A stretch of 24,367 nt of DNA from an uncultured Sphingomonas sp. (GTDB lineage: Bacteria > Pseudomonadota > Alphaproteobacteria > Sphingomonadales > Sphingomonadaceae): contig CAMLSA010000047.1 in assembly GCA_946482655.1 (NCBI GenBank), positions 1 through 24,367 on the forward strand. Direction: 5' to 3'. Position numbers and translations under genes: made by a program. Positions 15,257-22,533 of this stretch are shown piece after piece. The notes below the pieces were generated by a model. The model saw only the letters and a program-made list of their open reading frames with translations, did no database searches and was not told where the DNA came from. Numbering within the stretch: the stretch's first letter is position 1; the number at the start of each line of letters is the position of its first letter.

Positions 15257-16153
15257 TCAGGAACTCCAGCCGGCGACCGTCAGCACGGCATCGGCGAAAT
15301 CGGAGGGGGCTTCCTGCGGAAGATTGTGGCCTACCCCCTCGATCGCGCGATGTTCGTAGCGGGCGATGAAGCGTGCCCGCGCGGCAGGCGCATCCGCCAT
15401 GCCATATCCAGGCCCCCGCGACCCGCTTATCGCGATCGTCGGCACAGGGATCGAAGGCTTCGCGGCAAGCCGGCCCTCCCATTCCGCATAGGCCGGATCG
15501 CCCTCGGCCAGCCCGAAGCGGTGGCGATAGCTGTGGACAACGACATCGACGAAATCGGGATTGTCGTAGGCGGCCGCGGTCGCGGCGAAGGTCGCATCGT
15601 CGAACGGCCAGCTCGGCGACCACTGCTCCCACAGCAGCCGGCAAAACTCACGGCGGAATTGGGTGAGCCCCGCACGGCCGCGCTCGCCGTGGAGATAATA
15701 TTGGTACCATAGGACATGTTCGAGGGCGGGTGGCGCGGGCGTTGCGGAACCGGTCGTATCCAGGACGTTGTAGCCAAGCCCGGATACGAGGCCGCGCACC
15801 CGGTCGGGCCGCAGCGCACTGACGACGCAGGATGCCCGCCCGCCCCAGTCATAACCGGCCAGCACCGCCCGCTCGATCCCGAGCGCGTCCATCAGCGCGA
15901 GCAGGTCGGCGCCGAGCGCGGCCTGCTCGCCCGAGCGCAGCGTGTCGGGTGATCGGAACCGCGTGGGCCCGTAGCCGCGCAGCCACGGGACGATCACGCG
16001 CGCGCCCCGCTCCGCGAGGAAGTCGGCCACCATATCATAGGCGTGCACGTCATAAGGGAAGCCGTGCGACAGGATCACGGGCCAGCCGTCCGCGGATCCC
16101 GCCTCGCGATAAGCGATCTCCAATATGTCCGTTGGAGCCGTTTTCGGTGTCAT
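15257..16153 (-). CDS. Alpha/beta hydrolase, epoxide hydrolase-like (Asp nucleophile)
   Basis: A 298-residue alpha/beta hydrolase. The oxyanion motif is HGFP (30-33). The nucleophile elbow is GYDWGG with Asp102 instead of serine, which is the hallmark of epoxide hydrolases and haloalkane dehalogenases. The catalytic His is probably His276 (GVGHNLPQE). A cap region with YYLHGERGR and WEQWSPSWPF lies between. Prediction: opens an epoxide or removes a halide; dehalogenase specificity would need further halide-binding residues that I cannot confirm. The start is uncertain: ATG 16153 begins the core homology with only a weak AAGAAGAAG site, while ATG 16282 in the same frame would give 341 residues and the added segment has moderately coding-like bases. 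Divergent from a TetR gene, its likely regulator. Confidence 0.85.
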   Translation of the reverse strand: MTPKTAPTDILEIAYREAGSADGWPVILSHGFPYDVHAYDMVADFLAERGARVIVPWLRGYGPTRFRSPDTLRSGEQAALGADLLALMDALGIERAVLAGYDWGGRASCVVSALRPDRVRGLVSGLGYNVLDTTGSATPAPPALEHVLWYQYYLHGERGRAGLTQFRREFCRLLWEQWSPSWPFDDATFAATAAAYDNPDFVDVVVHSYRHRFGLAEGDPAYAEWEGRLAAKPSIPVPTIAISGSRGPGYGMADAPAARARFIARYEHRAIEGVGHNLPQEAPSDFADAVLTVAGWSS

Positions 16154-16326
16154 GCCAGTTGCTTCTTCTTCGTTGTTGCCGGAATCGGGATCGTAGCGGA
16201 TGTTCGCCAGCTCTGGATAGATGGGCCGTGTCGATCTGAGCCGGCGCGGCCGATCCGGCACAGCGACACGGATATCGATCATCGCGTCCAGCGTCCGCAG
16301 GATGTCGCGGATACCCACCGACTTGT

Positions 16327-16355
16327 TTGACAAAGGGCCCCGCCCGTAGGACCAT
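16327..16355 (+). promoter_or_regulatory. Candidate promoter for the TetR gene, possibly leaderless
   Basis: A perfect -35 TTGACA (16327-16332) is followed after 17 bases by GACCAT (16350-16355), a weak -10 matching three of six positions. Transcription would begin at about 16362, the A of the ATG itself. That agrees with the absence of a ribosome-binding site. The -35 lies in a short palindrome TTTGACAAA (16326-16334), which also supplies a TTGTCA on the minus strand toward the hydrolase and could be a TetR operator half. Confidence 0.4.
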
Positions 16356-16361
16356 CGCCGC

Positions 16362-17021
16362 ATGGAACAGGGAGCCGCCACTGCCGGGCCGATTTCGGGC
16401 CATAGCTTGGGCAAGATGAGGCGCCGGGGGGCGATCCTGGACGCGGTCCGCTGCATCATGGCACAAACTGGCGAAGCGGGCCTCACGATGTCCGCGCTAG
16501 CGGCTCGTGCCGGGGTTAGCCCGGCAACGCCCTATAACCTGTTCGGATCGAAGCAGGCGATCCTGCGCGCCGTTTATGAAGAGGACGTGCGCGAATTCTT
16601 CGCACGCTTCGACCGGCATGCCTCGACTGTCCCGCTCGACCGGATCTTCGATCTTGCCGATCTGACCGTTGAACATTGGCAAAGCGCCCCCGAGTTCTAC
16701 AAAGCTCTGCTCACCGTATTGAGCCGCAACGCTGGATCCGATGTCGGCGGCGATTGCTGGTCGCCCGCGCGAAGCCATGCGCGCAGGTTGGTCGGCGCGC
16801 TCGGCGAGACGGGGGCGCTCGTGCCAGGAGCATCGATTGAAGCGATCTCTCGCCAGCTGATCCGCATCGTAAAGTCGGTAAGCCAGGAGTGGGTCGACGG
16901 CGAAGTGACCCTCGACCAGGCGCGGAACGAATTGAGCCTGGCCTTTGGCATCGTCCTGACCGGCTTCCTGACACCCGCCGCCGCCGCCGCGCTCAAGACG
17001 ATATTGGAACGCGCGACTTAG
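16362..17021 (+). CDS. TetR/AcrR family transcriptional regulator
   Basis: A 219-residue protein of normal TetR length. The N-terminal helix-turn-helix spans about residues 22-68 with AILDAVRCIMAQTGEAGLTM, ALAARAGVSPATPYNLFGSKQAIL and the following helix. The C-terminal two thirds is an all-helical ligand-binding domain. It probably represses a neighbouring promoter until a small ligand binds. Candidates are the divergent epoxide-hydrolase-like gene and the downstream TonB receptor. The start at 16362 has no Shine-Dalgarno sequence; ATG 16416 (MRRRGAILD) is an alternative that keeps the DNA-binding domain whole. Confidence 0.88.
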   Translation: MEQGAATAGPISGHSLGKMRRRGAILDAVRCIMAQTGEAGLTMSALAARAGVSPATPYNLFGSKQAILRAVYEEDVREFFARFDRHASTVPLDRIFDLADLTVEHWQSAPEFYKALLTVLSRNAGSDVGGDCWSPARSHARRLVGALGETGALVPGASIEAISRQLIRIVKSVSQEWVDGEVTLDQARNELSLAFGIVLTGFLTPAAAAALKTILERAT

Positions 17022-17054
17022 GTCTTTTCACAACTGCGGAGGCGACGCGCAATT

Positions 17055-17099
17055 CCGCGGAGGGCTGCCCTTGGGCACAAGCCCCCCTGGCGTCCGCGG
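17055..17099 (+). terminator. Nested hairpin after the TetR gene
   Basis: CCGCGG at both ends (17055-17060 and 17094-17099) encloses GGGC/GCCC and TGCCC/GGGCA pairs around a TT loop, with a few bulged bases. It begins 34 bases after the TetR stop and lies upstream of the AT-rich TonB promoter region, so a terminator is plausible. There is no T-run. Confidence 0.4.
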
Positions 17100-17208
17100 T
17101 CGGGACGATCCGCGCATCCGCTGCAAACCAGCGTGGCGACGGGTTCAAAAGTGCGGGGCAGCGGGCATATTTCTTTATATTGCTCTATAAATATTACTCT
17201 ACATCTCT

Positions 17209-17221
17209 ATGAGCAGCTCAT
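17209..17221. promoter_or_regulatory. 13-bp palindrome in the TonB-receptor promoter/leader
   Basis: ATGAGCAGCTCAT is a perfect odd palindrome centred on 17215. It lies just after an AT-rich stretch (17168-17200, with TATATTGCTCTATAAATATT) that is the most likely core promoter of the receptor gene. The flanking sequence ATCTCTATGAGCAG (17203-17216) matches ATCTATCTGAGCAG in the ahpC dyad in 12 of 14 positions. It may be an operator, or part of the leader if transcription starts further upstream. Confidence 0.4.
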
Positions 17222-17278
17222 GGCCGCCGAAAGAAGAGAGATTCTACGATGGCCGGAAACATGTGTTGGGAGAAAAAG

Positions 17279-19600
17279 ATGAAACAAGGGATCGTGAGAA
17301 GCAGTTCGTTCGCGCTTGCGCTCGCACTCTGCTCGGCCGCGCCCGCGCTCGCTCAGGAAAGCGCGGCGTCTGAAGGGGAAAGCGCCGGCCTGGAGGAAAT
17401 CATCGTCACCGCCCAGAAACGGTCGGAGAGCATCCAGAAGATTCCCGTGACGGTGTCGGCCTTCACCGCCGAGACGATCAAGAATTCGGGCTTCAGCACG
17501 GTTTCGGAACTTCAGGGCCTCGTTCCCGGCATGACGATCAATCGCGGGCAGTCGGCGGCAAACCTAGTCCACGTTTCGATTCGCGGTATCTTCGTCCAAG
17601 ATACCGGCAAAGCGATCGAACCGGGCATCGGATATCTGCTCGACGGCGTCGTCATCGGCGCGCCGTCGGGGCTGCTCGTCGATTCGTTCGACGTCGACCG
17701 CATCGAGGTCCTGCGCGGACCGCAGGGCACGCTGTTCGGCCGCAACGCGACTGGCGGCGCGCTCAACGTGACGCGCTCGGTGCCCGATCCCTCGAAGGAT
17801 CTGAGCGGTCGCGCGAAGTTCACCTACGGCAATTTCGGGCGTAACGACTATGAAGCGGTGATCCACGCGCCGCTGGTCAAGGACAAGCTCGCCGTCAAGC
17901 TGGCATTCATTTCGCAGAACGACAGCGGCAACATCTACAACGACTATCTGAACACGCATGTCGGCGACAAGAACGTCAAGGACTACAACCTGACGCTGCG
18001 TGCGACCCCGAACGACCGGTTCAGCGCGACGATCATCTTCGAGAAGATGGTCGACCACAGCGAGGCGCCGGGCACGATCAACGTGCTCACCCCCGATCTG
18101 ATCAACCTACCGATTCCCGGCTACACGTCTGGGCTCAATGCGCCCTGCTTCAATCCGCTGACGGCGTTCGTATGCCGTCCTGAGCTCGACTCCGACTATG
18201 ACAAGGTCCAGCATCCGCTCAAGCAGAACTCGCGGCTCAATCTCGGCGCGATCACCGTCAACCTGCGGCATGAATTCGACACCTTCGCGCTCGTGTCCAA
18301 TTTCGGTTTCCGCGACCTGCGCGAGAACAATTTCACCTTCCTGGATTCGACGGAGCTCGGCTATTTCCCGTTCGTTGGCGACGAGTTCTACAAGACCCTG
18401 AGCCAGGAAGTCCGCTTCGAGAGCAATTTCGGCGGCAAGTTCGAGATCATCGCCGGCGCCATGCACTTCCGGAGCCGCTATTTCATCCAGTCGTTCACCG
18501 AGCTGGATCTGGCCTCGGTCGTGCCGACGCTGGCGCCCGGCGTCGCGCTGCTCGCCCCGGCCTTCCCCTACCGGACCGACTACCACAGCCGGTCGAGCGC
18601 GATCTTCGCGCAGGCCGAATATAAGTTCACCGACGAGCTCAAGCTGATCGTCGGCGGCCGCCAGACCTGGGACCGCAAGGCCATCGACGTCTCGCTGTTC
18701 ACGCCGGGCAGCGGCACGGCGCTGCCCCTGCCGATTCGTCCCGACATCCGCAGCCAGGGCATCGTTTCGCAGCGGGCGCAGGACTCCGCGAAGTTCAAGA
18801 AATTCACCCCGAAGATCGCCATCCAATATCAGGCGGCCCCGAGCTTCATGGCCTTCGCATCCTACAGCGTCGGCTACAACACGGGCGGCTTCAACAGCCG
18901 GCCGCCGGACATCGCGCTGATCGGCCCGTTCAAGCCCGAAACGCTCGATGCCTATGAGATCGGCTTCAAGAGCGACTGGCTCGATCGCCGCCTGCGCGTC
19001 AACATCTCGGCCTATTACAACCAGATGAAGAACAAGCAGGAAGAGCTGACGATCGTCTCGCAGGCCGTGACCGGATCGGCGACGGTGAACGCGGCGAAGG
19101 CCAGCTATACCGGCGTCGAGACCGAGATCATGGTCGCGCCGATCGACGGTTGGAACACGTCGGTCGCGATCGGGTACATGGACGCGAAGTACAAGAGCTT
19201 CGCGGGCGATCTCGGTCAGGGCTTCCGTTCGGACCTGACGATGCTGAAGCTTCGCCGTACGCCGAAGTGGACCGTCGGCGCCATGACCGACTATCAGTTC
19301 GCGGCAGGCCCCGGCACGCTGGGCTTCAACGCCGGCCTGACCTACACCGACAAGTTCGAGACCAACATCGTGAACGATCCGCGCGGCCGCATCCCGGCCA
19401 CGACCAAGATCGACCTGAGCGCGCGCTACATCTTCCCGGTCAAGGACGTGGAGATGAAGCTGATGACATTCGTGAAGAACGTCACCAACCAGCATCCGTA
19501 CAACGGCCTGTTCGCGGGCAACGCTCCGGGTTCGAACTTTGCGTTCGCGATCCCTGATCCGGGCCGCACGTGGGGCGTCTCGCTCGAGGTCGAGTTCTGA
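17279..19600 (+). CDS. TonB-dependent outer-membrane receptor
   Basis: A 773-residue receptor of usual size. A Sec signal peptide occupies residues 1-26 (FALALALCSAAPALA then Q). The TonB-box/plug start EEIIVTAQKRSESIQKIPVTV is at about 39-59. The plug contains RIEVLRGPQGTLFGRNATGGALN, and the barrel ends in the expected aromatic Phe (SLEVEF). It imports a ligand into the periplasm with energy from TonB-ExbB-ExbD; the ligand is not deducible. The ATG at 17279 (GGGAG six bases upstream) gives a compact signal peptide; ATG 17249 with an AAGAGAG site would add ten residues and is possible. It is followed by a strong hairpin and then a PQQ-dependent dehydrogenase on the same strand, suggesting uptake of that enzyme's substrate or of PQQ. 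Confidence 0.94.
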   Translation: MKQGIVRSSSFALALALCSAAPALAQESAASEGESAGLEEIIVTAQKRSESIQKIPVTVSAFTAETIKNSGFSTVSELQGLVPGMTINRGQSAANLVHVSIRGIFVQDTGKAIEPGIGYLLDGVVIGAPSGLLVDSFDVDRIEVLRGPQGTLFGRNATGGALNVTRSVPDPSKDLSGRAKFTYGNFGRNDYEAVIHAPLVKDKLAVKLAFISQNDSGNIYNDYLNTHVGDKNVKDYNLTLRATPNDRFSATIIFEKMVDHSEAPGTINVLTPDLINLPIPGYTSGLNAPCFNPLTAFVCRPELDSDYDKVQHPLKQNSRLNLGAITVNLRHEFDTFALVSNFGFRDLRENNFTFLDSTELGYFPFVGDEFYKTLSQEVRFESNFGGKFEIIAGAMHFRSRYFIQSFTELDLASVVPTLAPGVALLAPAFPYRTDYHSRSSAIFAQAEYKFTDELKLIVGGRQTWDRKAIDVSLFTPGSGTALPLPIRPDIRSQGIVSQRAQDSAKFKKFTPKIAIQYQAAPSFMAFASYSVGYNTGGFNSRPPDIALIGPFKPETLDAYEIGFKSDWLDRRLRVNISAYYNQMKNKQEELTIVSQAVTGSATVNAAKASYTGVETEIMVAPIDGWNTSVAIGYMDAKYKSFAGDLGQGFRSDLTMLKLRRTPKWTVGAMTDYQFAAGPGTLGFNAGLTYTDKFETNIVNDPRGRIPATTKIDLSARYIFPVKDVEMKLMTFVKNVTNQHPYNGLFAGNAPGSNFAFAIPDPGRTWGVSLEVEF

Positions 19601-19604
19601 AGTT

Positions 19605-19637
19605 GATGCGCCGTCGCTGATCGAGCGACGGCGCATC
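19605..19637 (+). terminator. Strong hairpin terminator after the TonB receptor
   Basis: Arms GATGCGCCGTCGCT and AGCGACGGCGCATC pair perfectly over 14 bases around a five-base loop, five bases after the stop codon. There is no T-run, but stem strength and position argue for transcription end or 3' protection. The dehydrogenase downstream is therefore probably transcribed on its own. Confidence 0.75.
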
Positions 19638-20048
19638 CATCGGCGCGGAAGCTGCGACATTCGCGTTCCGGCTTGTAGGACAGGGTCGCTAATTGATCCG
19701 TGCAAGCAGGACGAGGATGTAGATCGCTGCGAGCGGGTGGGGAGCGCCAGCGCCGAGGCGCCTGACGCCCGGCCAGAAGCGACCATGTGAACACGGATTG
19801 GGATGGTGTGCTGAGGAGGTTGCGTTATCTCGTGGCAGGCGATGCTGCGCCCAAATGGAAAGCTTCCGATGCGCCCTGCGCGCCGGCCCGCTTCGGACGC
19901 AGGCAGATCCTACCGCTGGCGTGACGGGGCCGAGCGTGACAATCGTCAATTAACATCTTCCCCGATGGGTTCGGAGCGGGCAGAAGTGGCGCGGTAAGAT
20001 GTTTGGCCATTCGGACCGGCGGCAGGCCGGACGCAGCGGGGAGGAACT
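19638..20048. other. Intergenic region upstream of the PQQ dehydrogenase
   Basis: About 411 bases after the terminator with no supported gene. On the minus strand a frame ending at 19689 has coding-like codons and a hydrophobic end (AAIYILVLLARIN), but its upstream part looks random, so it may be a gene remnant or chance. The part near the dehydrogenase holds TGAC-AATC-GTCA (about 19937-19948) and the separated inverted repeat listed separately. I could not pick a convincing -35/-10 pair. Confidence 0.35.
19952..20003. promoter_or_regulatory. Separated inverted repeat upstream of the PQQ dehydrogenase
   Basis: AACATCTT (19952-19959) and AAGATGTT (19996-20003) are exact reverse complements. 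Their starts are 44 bases apart, close to four helical turns, and end 45 bases before the ATG at 20049. The spacing would put both on one face of DNA, as for an activator dimer pair or a looping regulator. Eight-base arms this far apart can arise by chance. Confidence 0.3.
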
Positions 20049-22160
20049 ATGAGGCGGAGCAAGTCGAGGGTGATTCTGTTGATAGCGGGCGCCTTTTCGC
20101 TGGCGGCCGTGGGCCAGCTCGCCATGAACGCCGGACATGCGCAGGCGGCGGGAAAGACCCGCACGGCGGCTATGCTCGACGACGGCTCCGCGGGCGATGA
20201 CTGGGCGGGCTATGGCCGCACCCATGGCGAGCAGCATTACAGCCCCCTGGCCGACATCAATGACGGCAATGTCGGCCGGCTCGGCCTGGCCTGGTCGCGC
20301 GATCTCGGCATCGGCAACCCGGCGACGATTCCGGTCGCCGTCGACGGGGTCCTCTACTACTCGAGCGGCCTGAGCTTCGTCCACGCCGTGGAAGCCGCCA
20401 CCGGCCGCCTGCTCTGGCAATATGACCCCGAAGTCGGCGCCCGCGCCGGTACGAAGCTGCGTCCCGCCTGGGGCAACCGCGGCATCGCCTATTGGGAGGG
20501 CAAGGTCTATACCGGCACGCAGGACGGCCGGCTGATCGCGCTCGACGCACGAACCGGAAAGCCTGTCTGGAGCGTGATGACCGTCGATAAAGCCGACGGC
20601 CGCTACATCACCGGCGCCCCCCGTGTTTTCGACGGCAAGATCATCATCGGTCACGGCGGCGCCGACAGTTCGAACACGCGCGGCTATGTGACCACCTATG
20701 ATGCGCGAACCGGCAAGCAGCTTTGGCGATTCTTCATCGTGCCCGGCAATCCCGCTGACGGTTTCGAGGACGAGACCCAGGAAATGGCCGCCAAGACGTG
20801 GACCGGCGAATGGTGGAAATATGGAGGAGGCGGTCATGCCTGGAACGCCTTCACCTATGACGCGGAAAGCGACACGATCCTGATCGGCACCGGCAACGGC
20901 GCGCCCTGGAATCAGAAGATCCGCAGTCCGGGGGGCGGCGACAATCTGTTCCTTTGTTCGATGGTCGCGCTTGACGCGAAGACCGGCAAGTACAAGTGGC
21001 ACTATCAGTTCAATCCCGGCGAGACCTGGGACTATAATGCGGCGATGGACATGCAGCTCGCCGAGCTCAAGATCGACGGTGCGATTCGCAAGGTCGTGAT
21101 GAGCGCGCCGAAGAATGGCTTCTTCTATGTCATCGACCGTACGAACGGGAAGCTCATCTCCGCCGAGAAGATCGCGCGCGTGACGTGGGCGACGCGAATC
21201 AACCCCGATACCGGACGTCCCGAGGAGGTGCCGGGCGCCCGCTTCGAAAACGGCAAGGACTTCGAGCTGTGGCCCAACTTCACGGGCGCGCACAGCTGGA
21301 TGCCGATGGCGTTCAGCCCGAAGAGCGGCCTCGTCTACATTCCCCAGATTTCGTCCGGCGCAATATATAACGACCGCGACATTGACTTGAAATCCTGGTC
21401 GCGGCTGGCAGGCAACTCGCACGATCTCGGCATGACCGCGGACGCGCGGCTCAACGATCCCGAGCAGAATACGAGCTCGTTGCTGGCGTGGAATCCGGTG
21501 ACGCAAAAACAGGCGTGGAAGGTGAAGACGATCGGGGGGTGGAATGGCGGAATCCTGGCGACTGGCGGGAACCTCGTCTTCCAGGGACAGCTGGATGGCC
21601 GCTTCTCGGCCTATGCCGCGGACAGCGGGCGCGAGCTGTGGCACTTTCCCGCACAGGCCGCCGTTATCGCGGCGCCGATCACCTATCGTGCGAATGGCAA
21701 GCAATATGTCACCGTGCTGGTCGGCATGGGCACCAGCGCCGGCGTCGACAAGTCGACCCACGGCGGCATCGACATCGATCACCGCACTCAGGCCAAGCGC
21801 GTGCTGACCTTCGCAATCGACGGCAAGGCCAAGTTGCCAGCCGCGATGCCGGCGAGCCCGCCGACCGCCGCGCCCGACCCGGACTACCGCCCCGACGCGG
21901 CGCTCGCCGCGCGGGGCAAGACACTCTTCAACCAGCGCTGCCTTGCCTGCCATGGGATCAACGCCGAGGCGGCCGGCTCGGCGCCTGACCTCCGGGTTTC
22001 GCCCGTGCCGGCATCGGCCGAAGCCTTTGCCACGATCGTGCGCGATGGCGCGCTGGAAATGAACGGAATGCCGCGGTTCGGCGAACTGACGGAGGCCGAT
22101 CTGGCGGCGATACGCCAATATCTCCGCAGCCGCTCGGCCGAACTGGCGCGGCGGCGATAG
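20049..22160 (+). CDS. PQQ-dependent alcohol dehydrogenase with C-terminal cytochrome c (quinohaemoprotein type)
   Basis: A 703-residue periplasmic enzyme: signal peptide about 1-34 (to AQA), eight-bladed PQQ propeller about 48-590, proline/alanine linker, and a cytochrome c domain with CLACH (Cys631, Cys634, His635) and probable axial Met674 (NGMPRFG). PQQ-family landmarks are DWAGYGRTHGEQHYSPL, repeated ALDARTGKPVW-type blades, GTGNGAPWN and the active-site segment PGETWDYN with the probable base Asp328. Electrons go from alcohol to PQQ, to haem, to the respiratory chain. The adjacent cysteines that form the disulfide beside PQQ in methanol and ethanol dehydrogenases are missing: before the conserved NRG (143-145) the sequence is LRPAWG. 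The only cysteine outside the haem site is in LFLCSM. GGAGG precedes the ATG by four bases. No PQQ synthesis gene is in the window. Confidence 0.93.
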   Translation: MRRSKSRVILLIAGAFSLAAVGQLAMNAGHAQAAGKTRTAAMLDDGSAGDDWAGYGRTHGEQHYSPLADINDGNVGRLGLAWSRDLGIGNPATIPVAVDGVLYYSSGLSFVHAVEAATGRLLWQYDPEVGARAGTKLRPAWGNRGIAYWEGKVYTGTQDGRLIALDARTGKPVWSVMTVDKADGRYITGAPRVFDGKIIIGHGGADSSNTRGYVTTYDARTGKQLWRFFIVPGNPADGFEDETQEMAAKTWTGEWWKYGGGGHAWNAFTYDAESDTILIGTGNGAPWNQKIRSPGGGDNLFLCSMVALDAKTGKYKWHYQFNPGETWDYNAAMDMQLAELKIDGAIRKVVMSAPKNGFFYVIDRTNGKLISAEKIARVTWATRINPDTGRPEEVPGARFENGKDFELWPNFTGAHSWMPMAFSPKSGLVYIPQISSGAIYNDRDIDLKSWSRLAGNSHDLGMTADARLNDPEQNTSSLLAWNPVTQKQAWKVKTIGGWNGGILATGGNLVFQGQLDGRFSAYAADSGRELWHFPAQAAVIAAPITYRANGKQYVTVLVGMGTSAGVDKSTHGGIDIDHRTQAKRVLTFAIDGKAKLPAAMPASPPTAAPDPDYRPDAALAARGKTLFNQRCLACHGINAEAAGSAPDLRVSPVPASAEAFATIVRDGALEMNGMPRFGELTEADLAAIRQYLRSRSAELARRR

Positions 22161-22189
22161 GATTCGGCGCGCCGCCCGCACCGCCAGTG

Positions 22190-22209
22190 GCGAGGAATCC
22201 GTTCCTCGC
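22190..22209 (+). terminator. Hairpin terminator after the PQQ dehydrogenase
   Basis: GCGAGGAA and TTCCTCGC pair perfectly over eight bases around TCCG, 30 bases after the stop codon. It separates the dehydrogenase from the tRNA promoter. No T-run follows. Confidence 0.6.
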
Positions 22210-22242
22210 GGCCGACCTATTTCGCCACAATCGATCCCCCGT

Positions 22243-22271
22243 TTGACGAGGCAGGGCAGGGGCGTTAAAGC
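22243..22271 (+). promoter_or_regulatory. Candidate promoter for tRNA-Gly
   Basis: TTGACG (22243-22248), 17 bases, then TAAAGC (22266-22271). The -35 is good and the -10 matches three of six positions. It would give a leader of about 65 bases, which RNase P would remove. Nothing else in the gap looks better. Confidence 0.35.
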
Positions 22272-22344
22272 CTCCCTCCGCAAGGCGTCGTGCAAAGCAC
22301 CTTGAAAAACGAGCTAGCCGAAAGGCCGCTGAGTGATTGGAAAT

Positions 22345-22418
22345 GCGGGCGTAGCATAGTGGTAATGCTCTAGCCTTCCAAGCTAGCTAGGAGGGTTCGA
22401 TTCCCTTCGCCCGCTCCA
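22345..22418 (+). tRNA. tRNA-Gly (anticodon TCC)
   Basis: A complete cloverleaf can be folded by eye. The acceptor stem is GCGGGCG with CGCCCGC. The D arm is GCAT-AGTGGTA-ATGC. The anticodon stem is CTAGC/GCTAG around CTTCCAA, giving anticodon TCC (reads GGA and GGG). The variable loop is CTAG, and the T arm is GAGGG-TTCGATT-CCCTT. The discriminator base is T at 22415 and CCA is encoded at 22416-22418. Confidence 0.96.
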
Positions 22419-22512
22419 CCATCGCCGGCATAGACAGTAGCGCTACAGCGGCGCTTGGTCGGCCGTTCCCATGCGTACTGGACCATGACAACGATTGGGT
22501 GCTGTGGGCCCG

Positions 22513-22533
22513 GCAAGCTGACGATCAGCTTGC
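22513..22533 (-). terminator. Hairpin spanning the stop codon of the methyltransferase gene
   Basis: GCAAGCTGA and TCAGCTTGC pair perfectly over nine bases around CGA. The methyltransferase TGA (22527-22525) lies in the stem. It sits between the convergent tRNA and methyltransferase genes, so a terminator active on either strand is plausible. No T-run. Confidence 0.45.

Noticed and set aside
15257..16486. Extending the epoxide hydrolase-like protein to a start at 16486
   Set aside because: It would overlap the divergent TetR gene and promoter and adds about 110 residues without family similarity; only ATG 16282 remains a realistic alternative.
16990..17040. A GGAAC near the end of the TetR gene as an EcfG promoter
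   Set aside because: No CGTT-like element lies 16 or 17 bases downstream.
19689..19949. An 86-codon minus-strand frame with a hydrophobic end (AAIYILVLLARIN)
   Set aside because: The last third is coding-like but the rest is not, and no ribosome-binding site precedes it; kept only as a note in the intergenic entry.
19950..22295. A 781-codon open frame on the minus strand opposite the PQQ dehydrogenase, and other long antisense frames (10359-11960, 13531-15150, 18107-19786)
   Set aside because: They mirror strong, recognisable genes on the other strand. In GC-rich DNA with codon bias the opposite frame is often free of stops; their translations are rich in Arg, Asp and His and show no family motifs.
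22345..22524. tRNA-Gly 3' end as an integration site for a mobile element
   Set aside because: No integrase gene and no second copy of the tRNA 3' end is visible in the window.
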